This document shows, piece after piece, positions 8,129-16,676 of a DNA stretch of 64,000 bases; positions within the stretch are counted from its first letter, which is position 1; each line of letters begins with the position of its first letter. The notes beneath the pieces were generated by a model. The model had not been told where the DNA came from, made no database searches, and saw only the letters and a list, made by a program, of their open reading frames with translations. Source of the stretch: Alphaproteobacteria bacterium (lineage in GTDB: Bacteria > Pseudomonadota > Alphaproteobacteria > Micropepsales > Micropepsaceae). The stretch spans positions 1 through 64,000 of the forward strand of contig JAGOBA010000002.1 in assembly GCA_017983635.1 (NCBI GenBank), in the 5' to 3' direction. Made by a program: the position numbers and the translations under genes.

Positions 8129-9114
8129 GCCGCCGCCTTGTTCGGCGTCCGCTCGCCCAACATCAGGGCGAGCAACGCTTTGAGTAGGTCAATATGCTCG
8201 AACTTGCGCCGCGATAGAATATGGTTCGTTGCAACCTGCCCGTGGCCCAAGGCTCTCAGCCGCACGAAGCGTGAGCCCGGCAGAATCGTCGAGTTCACCG
8301 GGACCAGCCCGTCGTTCAAAAGCCCCAACTGATCCATCCAACGCCCCGTCGGCCAAGACGGCATCAGCGAAACCTCCCGCGGAGAGGGGTTGGACACGCT
8401 GCCGACGCACATGATCGGCACCTGGGCCGTGAGCTGCGCGATCCGCGTCGCATGATCGTCCATATACGCCGCGCGCCGGTCGGTCCGAAGATCAGCGACC
8501 ACAGCCGGATCGGCACCCAGCAGCCTCAACGCCGTCCCGCTGATCCGGCGCGCACGAATACTTCCGCTGGCCACATCAGCAATCGGCGAACCGAGGAACG
8601 GCGCCTGAAACGCCACCCAGCCGTCGACGTAGCGCTGCACCTCAGGATAGGCGATCAGTGCCTGTAGTGTGTCGAGCCCGCCCTTCGAGTGCGTCACCAC
8701 CCACGTCGGGCAATGCTGCGCCTTCAGAATCTGAGCCAAGCGCTCGCCGTTGCGCTGTACCGTCGCGCCCGTGTCGATGTCGGCGACCTCCGCGTCGAAG
8801 CCGTTATCGCGCAGCTGCCGCACTTGATAGGTCAGATATTCGACTAGGCGAAGCCGGCTCGCCGTCAAAGCGATTCCGCTCAACACCGCTGGTACAAAAA
8901 GAATGCGCGACGCGCGGATCCGCGGCGCCACCTCGCGAAACGCCTGCTCGGCCATAGCCGCGTTCAGCTTGCCCGCCTCGAAGAAGGCCGCGAGCCGGAT
9001 CGCATCGTCGGTCGCAACGGGTGTCCGCTTAAGCCGCGCATATGCGTCGACTTCCTGCGGGTGCTCTAGCCAGGTGACCAGCCGGCCCCATAGGTTCGCG
9101 CCGATGGCGTTCAC
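8125..9114 (-). CDS. Alpha/beta hydrolase (lipase-like) embedded in the prkA operon
   Basis: Serine hydrolase-like protein of 329 residues. The probable nucleophile elbow is VVTHSKGGLDTLQAL (THSKG in place of the classic GHSxG), preceded by ILFVPAVLSGIALTASRLR and followed by VAFQAPFLGSP. A late LRALGHGQVATNHIL could supply the catalytic His. I choose the GTG at 9114, which overlaps the yeaH stop (GTGA). The gene is coupled on both sides, between yeaH and spoVR. It may act on membrane lipids or polyesters, but no substrate is indicated. The usual operon, as I know it, is prkA-yeaH-spoVR without this member. Confidence 0.8.
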   Translation of the reverse strand: MNAIGANLWGRLVTWLEHPQEVDAYARLKRTPVATDDAIRLAAFFEAGKLNAAMAEQAFREVAPRIRASRILFVPAVLSGIALTASRLRLVEYLTYQVRQLRDNGFDAEVADIDTGATVQRNGERLAQILKAQHCPTWVVTHSKGGLDTLQALIAYPEVQRYVDGWVAFQAPFLGSPIADVASGSIRARRISGTALRLLGADPAVVADLRTDRRAAYMDDHATRIAQLTAQVPIMCVGSVSNPSPREVSLMPSWPTGRWMDQLGLLNDGLVPVNSTILPGSRFVRLRALGHGQVATNHILSRRKFEHIDLLKALLALMLGERTPNKAAA

Positions 9115-10433
9115 GCCTGCGCCTCCGCGCCTTCCTTGGCGAACAGCTCGCGGAAGACCGGGAAAATGTCCTGCGGTTTCGCAATGCGCTTGGTCGCGAA
9201 GTTCTTCCAATCCTTGGCGACCGTGCGATACGCACGCCAGAGCTCTGCCCCGGACTCCTCGCTCGAGAACACTTCCATCTCGCGCTCGTCCAGAATCTCG
9301 ATGTAGGCGTAGTATTGGCAGATCGGCATCAGATCTTCATTCAAGAGGTCCACGCAGCGCGACGCATCACCCGTCTGCGTATAGCCGTCGGACGCCTGCG
9401 CCGCATAGATGTTCCACTCGCCCGTGCCATAGCGCTCGTGCGCGATGCGCTTCATTTCTTCTAGCGCCGTCGACACGATCGTGCCGCCTGACTGGCGCGA
9501 ATAGAAGAACGTGTGCTCGTCGACCTCCTGCGCGTCGTGGGTATGGCGGATGAACACGATGTCGAGCCGCTCGTAGCGCCGCTTCAAGAACAAATGCAAC
9601 AGCATGAAGAACCGCTTCGCGAGGTCCTTCTCCCGCTCGCCCATCGAGCCAGACACGTCCATCAGACAGAACATCACCGCCTGGCTCGTCGGCACCGGCT
9701 CGCGCACGAACGAATTGAAGCGCACATCGACCGGATCGAGGAACGGCACCCACTTCCGCCGATGCTCCAGCCGCTCGATCTCTTCCTCAAGTTCGGCGAT
9801 CGCCGCGCGATTGTCTGCATTCGGCGTCGCGCCGCAGCGCAGCTCCGTCACCTTCTGCCGCAATGCTTCGATTTCTTCTTCCTTCGGCCGGCGCATCGCC
9901 AGTCGGCGCCCGAACGAATTGCGCATCGTGCGCACGAGGTTGATCTGGTTCGGCGACCCCGATGTGGTCATGCCCGCACGCCGCCAGGAATAGACCTTGA
10001 TCTCTTTCAGCGCCGTCTTGACGAGGTTCGGCAGCTCCAGATCCTCGAAGAACAGATCCAAGATCTCGTCCTGGCTCAGCGTGAACGAGAAGTCGTCCTC
10101 GAACTCGCCCCCCGTCGACGCGTCCTTGCCCCGGCCCTGGCCCTCGCCCTGACGGGGCTTCTTGATCTGATCGCCTTCGATGAAGTCCTTGTTGCCCGGC
10201 AGCACGCGCTCGTGCTCGCCGCCCGCCGTCGGATCGTGCCGGAAGCGCGGCTCCTTCGTCGACTTCGTCGGAATCGAAACCTTCTGGTTTTTCGCGAAGT
10301 CCGAGACCGTACGATCCTTCAACGACTTCTGCACCGCGTCTTTGATCTCGCCGCGCGCGCGCCGGATAAAGCGCTGCCGGTTGGCAAGGCTCTTGCCTTT
10401 CGGGTTCAGTCGCCGGTCGATGAAGTTCGCCAT
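9111..10433 (-). CDS. yeaH: YeaH/YhbH family protein (DUF444, vWA-like)
   Basis: DUF444 protein of 440 residues, the standard partner of PrkA and SpoVR. The N-terminus is basic (FIDRRLNPKGKSLANRQRFI) as in the family. The C-terminal half is a von Willebrand A-like fold with a MIDAS motif DVSGS in VMFCLMDVSGSMGEREKD and a late FFYSRQSGGTIVSTAL. A Lys/Gly-rich flexible region lies near residues 75-105. It starts 43 bp downstream of the prkA stop and ends in a 4-bp overlap with the hydrolase gene. Confidence 0.95.
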   Translation of the reverse strand: MANFIDRRLNPKGKSLANRQRFIRRARGEIKDAVQKSLKDRTVSDFAKNQKVSIPTKSTKEPRFRHDPTAGGEHERVLPGNKDFIEGDQIKKPRQGEGQGRGKDASTGGEFEDDFSFTLSQDEILDLFFEDLELPNLVKTALKEIKVYSWRRAGMTTSGSPNQINLVRTMRNSFGRRLAMRRPKEEEIEALRQKVTELRCGATPNADNRAAIAELEEEIERLEHRRKWVPFLDPVDVRFNSFVREPVPTSQAVMFCLMDVSGSMGEREKDLAKRFFMLLHLFLKRRYERLDIVFIRHTHDAQEVDEHTFFYSRQSGGTIVSTALEEMKRIAHERYGTGEWNIYAAQASDGYTQTGDASRCVDLLNEDLMPICQYYAYIEILDEREMEVFSSEESGAELWRAYRTVAKDWKNFATKRIAKPQDIFPVFRELFAKEGAEAQA

Positions 10434-10476
10434 AAGTGCCGCCGCGAAGGCGCCGGGACCAACCGGCGCGCTCCGC

Positions 10477-12423
10477 TTAGCCCGCCTTGTTCACACGCAT
10501 ATACCATTCGACCAAGCGCCTGACCTGCCGCGCCGTATAGTGGCGCGCCAACATGCGCTTGACGAACTCGTTGTGCTTGGACTGCGTGTCGGAATCCTTC
10601 TTGGACTCGAACGAAATCACCGGCAGCAAATCTTCGACCTGGCTGAACATCCGCTTCTCGATCACGTTGCGGATCTTCTCGTAGGACGTCCACGCCGGGT
10701 TCTTGCCGTCGTTCGCCGCACGATGGCGCAGCGCGAACTTCACGACCTCGTTGCGGAAGTCCTTCGGGTTCGCGATCCCGGCTGGCTTCTCGATCTTCGA
10801 GAGCTCGTTGTCCAAATTGCCGCGATCCATCATCTGCCCCGTGTCCGGATCCTTGAAGTCCTGATCTTCGATCCACGCATCGGCATAGGCGATGTAGCGG
10901 TCGAACAAGTTCTGACCGTACTCGCTATAGGATTCGAGGTAGGCCTTCTGGATTTCCTTGCCGATGAACTCCGCATAACGCGGCGCAAGCTCGGCCTTGA
11001 TGAATTCCAGATAGCGCTTCTCGGTGTCGTCGCCGTACTGCTCGCGCTTGATCGACTGCTCCAGCACGTACATCAGATGCACCGGATCGGCGGTCACCTC
11101 CGTCGTGTCGTAGTTGAACGTCTCCGACAGCACCTTGTAGGCAAAGCGCGTGGAGATCCCTGACATGCCTTCGTCAACGCCGGCCGCGTCCTTGTACTCC
11201 TGCAGCGTCTTCGCTTTCGGATCCGTGTCCTTCAGCTTCTCGCCGTCATAGACGCGCAGCTTCGAGTATAGGTTCGAATTCTCGTGCTCCTTCAGCCGCG
11301 TCAACACGCAGAATCGCGCCAACATCTCCAGCGTTTCCGGTGCGCACGGCGACTGGCCAAGCTCACTGCCCGTCAAAAGCTTCCGGTAAATCGCAACCTC
11401 GTCCGTCGCGCGCAGGCAATACGGCACCGTCACGACGCAGATACGGTCGAGGAACGCTTCGTTGTTCTTATTCGCCTTGAACTGCGTCCACTCGGATTCG
11501 TTCGAGTGCGCCAAAATAATGCCCTGGAACGGGATCGGCCCGAGCGTCTCCGTGCCGATATAGTTCCCTTCCTGCGTCGCCGTCAGCAACGGGTGGAGCA
11601 CCTTGATCGGCGCCTTGAACATTTCGACGAACTCAAGCAAGCCCTGGTTCGCGTGGCACAAACCGCCCGAGAACGAGTACGCATCCGCATCGTTCTGGCT
11701 GAATCGCTCAAGCTTGCGAATATCGACCTTGCCGGTCAGCGCGGAAATGTCCTGGTTGTTTTCGTCGCCGGGCTCGGTCTTTGCGATCGCGATCTGGCGC
11801 AACTTCGACGGCTGCAGCTTCACCACTTCGAACTTCGAGATGTCGCCGTTGAACTCGTCGAGCCGCTTCACCGCCCACGGGCTCATGATCCCGGTCAAGC
11901 GATGCTTGTCGATGTTGTAGCGATCCTTGAGCAAGTCCGCGAGTTCCGGCGTGCGGAACAGACCCAGCGGCGACTCGAACACCGGGCTCAACACGTCACC
12001 GGCCTTCAGCACGTAGATCGGCTTGACCTCCATCAACTCTTTCAACCGCTCGGCCAGCGAAGACTTGCCGCCGCCCACCGGCCCCAGCAGGTAAAGAATC
12101 TGCCTCCGCTCTTCCAAACCTTGCGCCGCGTGCTTGAAGTAGCCCACGATCCGCTCGATCGTATCTTCCATCCCGAAGAAGCCTTCGAACGCGCGATATT
12201 TTTTGATCGTGCGATTGAAGAACATCCGCGACAGCCTTGAATCGCGTGAGGTATCGATGAATTCCGGCTCGCCGATCGCAGCGATCATGCGCTCCGCCGG
12301 CGTCGCGTACATCATCGGGTTGTCGCGCGCCGCCAACAGGTAATCGCGCAACGACATCGTTTCGAATTTTTCCCGAGCATAAGCGCGGGAGAATGCGTCG
12401 AAGACATCCAAGGAGCTGCTCAT
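10477..12423 (-). CDS. prkA: PrkA family AAA/serine protein kinase
   Basis: PrkA homologue of 648 residues, first gene of the operon. It carries an AAA-type ATPase region with Walker A LLGPVGGGKSSLAERL near residues 110-125, an N-terminal SRMFFNRTIKKYRAFEGFFG, and the C-terminal PrkA-specific domain including NLDNELSKIEKPAGIANPKD. PrkA proteins were described as Ser kinases in Bacillus, and AAA protease activity has also been reported in the family, so the exact activity is open. It probably drives stationary-phase or starvation responses with the YeaH and SpoVR proteins. Confidence 0.95.
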   Translation of the reverse strand: MSSSLDVFDAFSRAYAREKFETMSLRDYLLAARDNPMMYATPAERMIAAIGEPEFIDTSRDSRLSRMFFNRTIKKYRAFEGFFGMEDTIERIVGYFKHAAQGLEERRQILYLLGPVGGGKSSLAERLKELMEVKPIYVLKAGDVLSPVFESPLGLFRTPELADLLKDRYNIDKHRLTGIMSPWAVKRLDEFNGDISKFEVVKLQPSKLRQIAIAKTEPGDENNQDISALTGKVDIRKLERFSQNDADAYSFSGGLCHANQGLLEFVEMFKAPIKVLHPLLTATQEGNYIGTETLGPIPFQGIILAHSNESEWTQFKANKNNEAFLDRICVVTVPYCLRATDEVAIYRKLLTGSELGQSPCAPETLEMLARFCVLTRLKEHENSNLYSKLRVYDGEKLKDTDPKAKTLQEYKDAAGVDEGMSGISTRFAYKVLSETFNYDTTEVTADPVHLMYVLEQSIKREQYGDDTEKRYLEFIKAELAPRYAEFIGKEIQKAYLESYSEYGQNLFDRYIAYADAWIEDQDFKDPDTGQMMDRGNLDNELSKIEKPAGIANPKDFRNEVVKFALRHRAANDGKNPAWTSYEKIRNVIEKRMFSQVEDLLPVISFESKKDSDTQSKHNEFVKRMLARHYTARQVRRLVEWYMRVNKAG

Positions 12424-12858
12424 GAGTGCACGCCTATCTCGCTGTTACGCTACTCTCTTTGGCCGCACGGCCATCCAACGTCTGCGGTGGCGTCGAGATG
12501 GCAGTTTGGCCGAGACACGGGCCAACCTTACCTATTTTGTAAATAGTGCTGCGATCCCCTAAAGCAATCGTAAACCTCCGCGAACGCCGCACTCCGCACC
12601 GGGTTTCGCGCAAGGGTGATTTGCGCATGAATAAGTGTACATGTTCGGCAAGCCCATCCTAGAAATCTCTCGGAAACGCGCCGTCATTGCGATTCGCTGT
12701 GATCGTTTGGCCGCAGACGAAGTCGCATTCCCGCCGCATTCCAGGCCGCTTTGCGCCACAGCAAGCATTTTATTCTCACCCCGTCGCGAGGTCACTAGGC
12801 CTTGATCGCTTTTTGGGCGCGGCGTGCGCACTAAACCAGCAGACCCCAACGGAGAGAA
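12424..12858. other. Intergenic region between prkA and the vWA gene
   Basis: A 435-bp gap between two divergent genes, so it must carry both promoters. I see no convincing -35/-10 pair, no long inverted repeat and no coding pattern. GGAGAG at 12851-12856 is the ribosome site for the rightward gene. Confidence 0.6.
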
Positions 12859-14469
12859 ATGATGCCGGACCAAATTCCTTTTGATTTAGGTCACGTCTTT
12901 CGACGTGCCGCCACTGGCGTATTATGCAGCGCAGCGCTGCTCGCCGGTGCAGCGACCTTCCCCGCAACCGCCGCGAACGATCCCCTGCGCGGCAGCGTAC
13001 AACTCGACCAGCCGACCGTGCTTGGCGGCGGAAACACTGTCGTTTATGCGGTCGTCAACTTCGAAGGCATCGACGTTGACCCCGGCGTCACGAAAGAACG
13101 CCCGCCCCTGAACCTATCGCTGGTGCTCGATCGCTCCGGCTCGATGGAAGACGAAGGTAAAATCGAATATTTGCGCCGCGCCGCCAAACTCGCCGTCGAC
13201 CGCTTGGGTCCCAAGGACACGCTCTCCATCGTCGAATACGACGACCAGATCACCCTGATGTGGCCTGCCCGTCGCGTGAAAAACACGGGCGAAGTCAAAC
13301 GGATGATCGACGGTCTTGATCCGCGCGGCTCGACGAACCTGACCGGCGGCATGCTCCGCGGCGTCGACGAAGCCAAAAAGGCCCTCGATGGTCCGGCCGA
13401 CGAAGACGGCACGATCACCCGGGTGATCCTGATGTCGGACGGACTTGCCAATACCGGCATCACCGACCGCGCCGAAATCGCCCGCCTCGTGCGCGGCGCC
13501 AAGAGCGACGGCATCCGCATCTCCGCCATGGGCCTCGGCCGCGATTACGACGAGGACCTGATGCAAGCCGTCGCCGAGAACGGTGGCGGCCGCTACTACT
13601 ATATCGAGCGCCCGACCCAGATGGCCCGCGTGTTCCAGGAAGAGTTGGGCTCGCTGTTCGAAACCTGCGCCCGCGACGTCGAAATTCGCTTCAGCGGCAC
13701 CGCGGTCATCCGCAAGGCCGAAGTCGTGGGCTACGACGACGCCACCGGCACCAAGGACACCAAGCGCGGCCTCGACGACGTGTTCGAGGGCGAGAAGCGC
13801 TCGGTCCTCCTCCGCCTCGAAGTCGCAACACCGTCCTCCGGCCACGTCGACCTCGGCCAAGTCACCGTCAACTACAAGACCGCCAAAGGCGGCGAAGCGA
13901 AGTCGTTCAACCAAGCGCTCGCCGTCGACGTGACCAACGACAAGGCCGCCGTTGCCCGCGCCCGCAACAAAGACGCCTCGGCGCAAGCCGCGCTCGCTGA
14001 GAGCGACCGCATCCAGGCCGAGCAGGTCAAACTCGTCCAGGCTGGCAAGCACGACGAAGCGAAGCGCAACATGGCGGCACTCGCCAAGGACTTGGAAGAA
14101 AAGAACCGCTCGCTTAACGACGAACGACTGAAGCGCAAGATCGAGGCCGTGAACGTAGAGAACGAGCAAATGACCCGCGCCGCCGCCTCCCCGGAGGTCC
14201 AAAAGGACTACCTGAAGTCCTCCAAGCAGCGCCTCTACCAAGCAAAAGCCGGCAAACGTGCGGGCTATTCCCTGCAGCTCGGCGACAAAGGCATCGAGGT
14301 GGAGCGCCTTCAGGAAGCGTTGAAACAACAAGGCGCATACAAGGGCCCGATCGACGGCGTCTACGATGAGGACGTGAAGAAAGCGGTCGAGGCCTACCAG
14401 CGGTCGAACAAAATGGACGCCGACGGCGTCGCCGGCGCCGCCACCATGGACAAGATGGGCGCTTACTAA
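12859..14469 (+). CDS. Exported vWA domain protein with C-terminal peptidoglycan-binding domain
   Basis: Secreted protein of 536 residues. A signal peptide spans roughly residues 16-40 (GVLCSAALLAGAATFPATA). The von Willebrand A domain follows at about 80-260 with a complete MIDAS start, LVLDRSGSMED, then GSTNLTGGM and ILMSDGLANTG. Residues 355-450 are a charged, probably coiled-coil stretch. A peptidoglycan-binding domain (about 474-536) closes the protein: LQLGDKGIEVERLQEAL and GPIDGVYDEDVKKAVEAYQ. The architecture suggests a divalent-metal-dependent adhesive protein anchored to the periplasmic wall. The ATG at 12859 follows GGAGAG; a second ATG comes directly after it. A strong terminator follows the gene. 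Confidence 0.9.
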   Translation: MMPDQIPFDLGHVFRRAATGVLCSAALLAGAATFPATAANDPLRGSVQLDQPTVLGGGNTVVYAVVNFEGIDVDPGVTKERPPLNLSLVLDRSGSMEDEGKIEYLRRAAKLAVDRLGPKDTLSIVEYDDQITLMWPARRVKNTGEVKRMIDGLDPRGSTNLTGGMLRGVDEAKKALDGPADEDGTITRVILMSDGLANTGITDRAEIARLVRGAKSDGIRISAMGLGRDYDEDLMQAVAENGGGRYYYIERPTQMARVFQEELGSLFETCARDVEIRFSGTAVIRKAEVVGYDDATGTKDTKRGLDDVFEGEKRSVLLRLEVATPSSGHVDLGQVTVNYKTAKGGEAKSFNQALAVDVTNDKAAVARARNKDASAQAALAESDRIQAEQVKLVQAGKHDEAKRNMAALAKDLEEKNRSLNDERLKRKIEAVNVENEQMTRAAASPEVQKDYLKSSKQRLYQAKAGKRAGYSLQLGDKGIEVERLQEALKQQGAYKGPIDGVYDEDVKKAVEAYQRSNKMDADGVAGAATMDKMGAY

Positions 14470-14520
14470 GGCAGGCTTGCCACGCCGAAGCTTTTTAACG
14501 AAGGCGGGTTGAACTGTGAC

Positions 14521-14556
14521 GCGAGGGGTGAAATGCTTCATCCCTCGCTTCCTTTT
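14521..14556 (+). terminator. Rho-independent terminator after the vWA gene
   Basis: GCGAGGGGTGAA (14521-14532) pairs with TTCATCCCTCGC (14537-14548) over 12 bp with one G-T pair and a four-base loop, followed by TTCCTTTT. It also lies just upstream of the GNAT start at 14570, which argues against the longer GNAT reading from 14516. Confidence 0.9.
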
Positions 14557-14569
14557 GGGGAACGCCGGC

Positions 14570-15151
14570 ATGGACGAGATCCGCATCGGCATCCGCATGG
14601 CGCGGCCGACCGATGCGGCCGATATCGGCCATGTTTACGTTGAGTCCTGGCGCGACACCTACGCGGGGATCTTGCCCGACATTGGCCTGCTCAAGATGTC
14701 CACGACCGAGCAAGCGGCCAGTTGGACGCGCCAAATCAAAGCCTCGAACCTGCGCAACCCGATCCTGGTCGCCGCCGACGCGACGTCGAACATCTACGGC
14801 TTCGCCAGCGCCGGCCCCTCGCGCGATCGCTCCCTGCCGTTTGAGGGTGAGGTTTACACGATCTACGTCGCCCCCGGCATGACCGGCCAAGGCATTGGCT
14901 CCGCGCTGCTGCAATCGATCTTCCGCTTGTTCTCGAAAGGCGGCACCAACGGCATCGTCATCTGGGCGCTCGCCGACAACCCCTCACGCTTCTTCTACGA
15001 AGCGATGGGCGGCCAAATCGTCGCCGAACGTCAACATCCGATGTGGGGCAAGACACTCCGCGAGATCGGCTACGGCTGGCCGAAACTCGATCTTGCGAGA
15101 CCGACCCAGCGCGTCGGCCGCAACGCCGACGAACCCGATCAACCGCTCTGA
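14570..15151 (+). CDS. GNAT family N-acetyltransferase
   Basis: Acetyl-CoA-dependent N-acyltransferase of 193 residues. The N-terminal motif IRMARPTDAADIGHVYVESW, the strand VYTIYVAPGMTGQGIGSALL (the acetyl-CoA pyrophosphate loop, G-Q-G-I-G-S), and the late SRFFYEAMGGQIV are all standard GNAT features. The ATG at 14570 is preferred because the upstream terminator hairpin would otherwise be inside the gene. Substrate unknown. Confidence 0.9.
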   Translation: MDEIRIGIRMARPTDAADIGHVYVESWRDTYAGILPDIGLLKMSTTEQAASWTRQIKASNLRNPILVAADATSNIYGFASAGPSRDRSLPFEGEVYTIYVAPGMTGQGIGSALLQSIFRLFSKGGTNGIVIWALADNPSRFFYEAMGGQIVAERQHPMWGKTLREIGYGWPKLDLARPTQRVGRNADEPDQPL

Positions 15152-15153
15152 GA

Positions 15154-15307
15154 AAACCGCCCCCACTGCGGGGCGGTCGACAATTTCGAAGGCGAAGCCT
15201 GAGAAATTTCGGGTGGGGGGACAGAGCGTCTGATGCTCAACGCCCCCACCCGAACCTTCTCGCACTACGTGCTCGAACGTTCGACCGCCCCGCAGTGGGG
15301 GCGGTTT
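15154..15307. repeat. Nested inverted-repeat element A
   Basis: A 27-bp perfect inverted repeat: 15154-15180 and 15281-15307. Each arm is itself a hairpin (CCGCCCC/GGGGCGG around CACTGC or its complement). Inside lies a second, imperfect inverted repeat, 15201-15219 with 15243-15261 (GGGTGGGGG against CCCCCACCC). The whole 154 bp can fold as a long cruciform. It lies between convergent genes and probably serves as a two-way terminator, but its size and nesting are more than a terminator needs. Confidence 0.9.
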
Positions 15308-15340
15308 CGCGAGGCAAGTCAGAGATTCGAACAGTCCTTC

Positions 15341-16141
15341 TCACTCCGCGCGGAATGACCGCGACTGCGCGTTCATGATCATGAGCCCCAGCCGATCCGG
15401 TAGATACTTTGCGAGCAACGCAATCCCCTTGTTCACGTTGCCGTTGATGTGCACGGGCTTGTTGCGCATGACCGCTTGATAGCCTTCCTCCGCGACCGCC
15501 TCGGACGTCATCCACATCATCTTCGGCATCTTGGAGACTTGCTCGCGAATGTTCGCCACATCGTGGAACTCGCTATACGTGAAGCCCGGACAAACCGCCG
15601 ACACGTTGACGCCCTTAGGCGCCAACTCCAAATGCAACGAGCGCGAAAACTGGATCATAAAACTCTTCGACGCGCCGTAGAGCGTCGACCCCGCCGTCCC
15701 TGGAATCATCCCCGCCAGCGACGCGATGTTGACGATATAGCCCCGCTTGCGCGCCACCATATCGCCCGCCAGGCGATGGGCGAGCTCGCACGGCGCCGTC
15801 ATCAAGACTTGAATGAAATCGCGCTGCGCTTCCCATTTCGTCGAGAGATAGTGCCCCGGCACGCCGTAACCCGCGTTGTTGATCAACGCATCGACCCGCA
15901 ACCCCTGCGCGTTGATCTGCTCCACCAACCGCGCCGGCGCCGCCGGATCGGCGAGATCGGCGGCAATCACATGCGCCTTTATCCGATGCTTCCCCTCCAG
16001 CTCCGCCGCCACCTCTTTGAGTCGATCCTCGCGCCGCGCCGTCAGAATAAGATTGAACCCATACTTCGCAAAGACATCCGCAAACGCCTTACCGATCCCG
16101 GCCGAAGCCCCGGTCACCAGCGCCGTCATCCGCTCGTCCAT
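15341..16141 (-). CDS. Short-chain dehydrogenase/reductase (SDR)
   Basis: NAD(P)-dependent oxidoreductase of 266 residues, classical SDR type. The cofactor motif is VTGASAGIGKAFADVF at the N-terminus; NNAGYG is near residue 92, and the catalytic YGASK follows IASLAGM. The Arg pair after the second strand (LTARREDR) favours NADPH. It resembles the DltE/YqjQ-like group. It is upstream of, and 10 bp from, nothing on the same strand except the downstream inverted repeat; the upstream phosphatase gene stops at 16152, so they are likely co-transcribed. Substrate unknown. Confidence 0.92.
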   Translation of the reverse strand: MDERMTALVTGASAGIGKAFADVFAKYGFNLILTARREDRLKEVAAELEGKHRIKAHVIAADLADPAAPARLVEQINAQGLRVDALINNAGYGVPGHYLSTKWEAQRDFIQVLMTAPCELAHRLAGDMVARKRGYIVNIASLAGMIPGTAGSTLYGASKSFMIQFSRSLHLELAPKGVNVSAVCPGFTYSEFHDVANIREQVSKMPKMMWMTSEAVAEEGYQAVMRNKPVHINGNVNKGIALLAKYLPDRLGLMIMNAQSRSFRAE

Positions 16142-16151
16142 CTCGGTCTCC

Positions 16152-16676
16152 TCAAAGATCCTTCGGGCGCATGAAGTCCTTCAGCGTACCCGAGCCCATC
16201 TTCACCTCACGCCATGTCTTCACCGGCAACTTGATCACCGCCAGCGCACAGGTCGAAAACTTCTCCCGCATCCGCCGGTGCAGCCGCTCTTCCTCATCCG
16301 TCGAGGGCGACGCCGGCAGCCCGTTCGCAAGCTGCTCCAATCCCGGATTGTGCCCGATGATCATCACCGTCTCGATGTCGTCATCGAGCCGCCGCAAGCG
16401 TTCGACCAGCTGGCGCACCTCGGCAAGATAAAGCGCCTCCTCGAACGTCACGGTCACACCGGCCCCGAGCGAGAGCTTGATCAGATCGCACGTCTCCACG
16501 GTCCGCCGCGCCGTCGAACACAAGACCAAACTCGGCTTGTAGCGTTTCGCCTTGAGATAGGCGCCCATCTTCGGCGCAGCCTCCCGACCACGATCGTTCA
16601 GCGGCCGTTCGTGATCCTTAAGCCCCGCTTCCGCCCAATCGGACTTCGCATGGCGCAGAATGTAGACCGTCTTCAT
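16152..16676 (-). CDS. SixA-like histidine phosphatase
   Basis: Histidine-phosphatase-superfamily protein of 174 residues. The N-terminal phosphohistidine motif is YILRHAKSDWAEAGLKDHER; the second active-site His is in IIGHNPGLEQLAN. This matches the SixA family, which removes phosphate from phosphohistidine in phosphorelay proteins in the cytosol. I choose the ATG at 16676, which overlaps the upstream desaturase gene stop (ATGA); a longer reading from 16715 adds residues unlike the family. Confidence 0.9.
   Translation of the reverse strand: MKTVYILRHAKSDWAEAGLKDHERPLNDRGREAAPKMGAYLKAKRYKPSLVLCSTARRTVETCDLIKLSLGAGVTVTFEEALYLAEVRQLVERLRRLDDDIETVMIIGHNPGLEQLANGLPASPSTDEEERLHRRMREKFSTCALAVIKLPVKTWREVKMGSGTLKDFMRPKDL

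Noticed and set aside
13114..14598. 494-codon open frame antisense to the vWA gene
   Set aside because: It is the complement of a protein with a signal peptide, MIDAS and peptidoglycan-binding domain, and it runs through a terminator.
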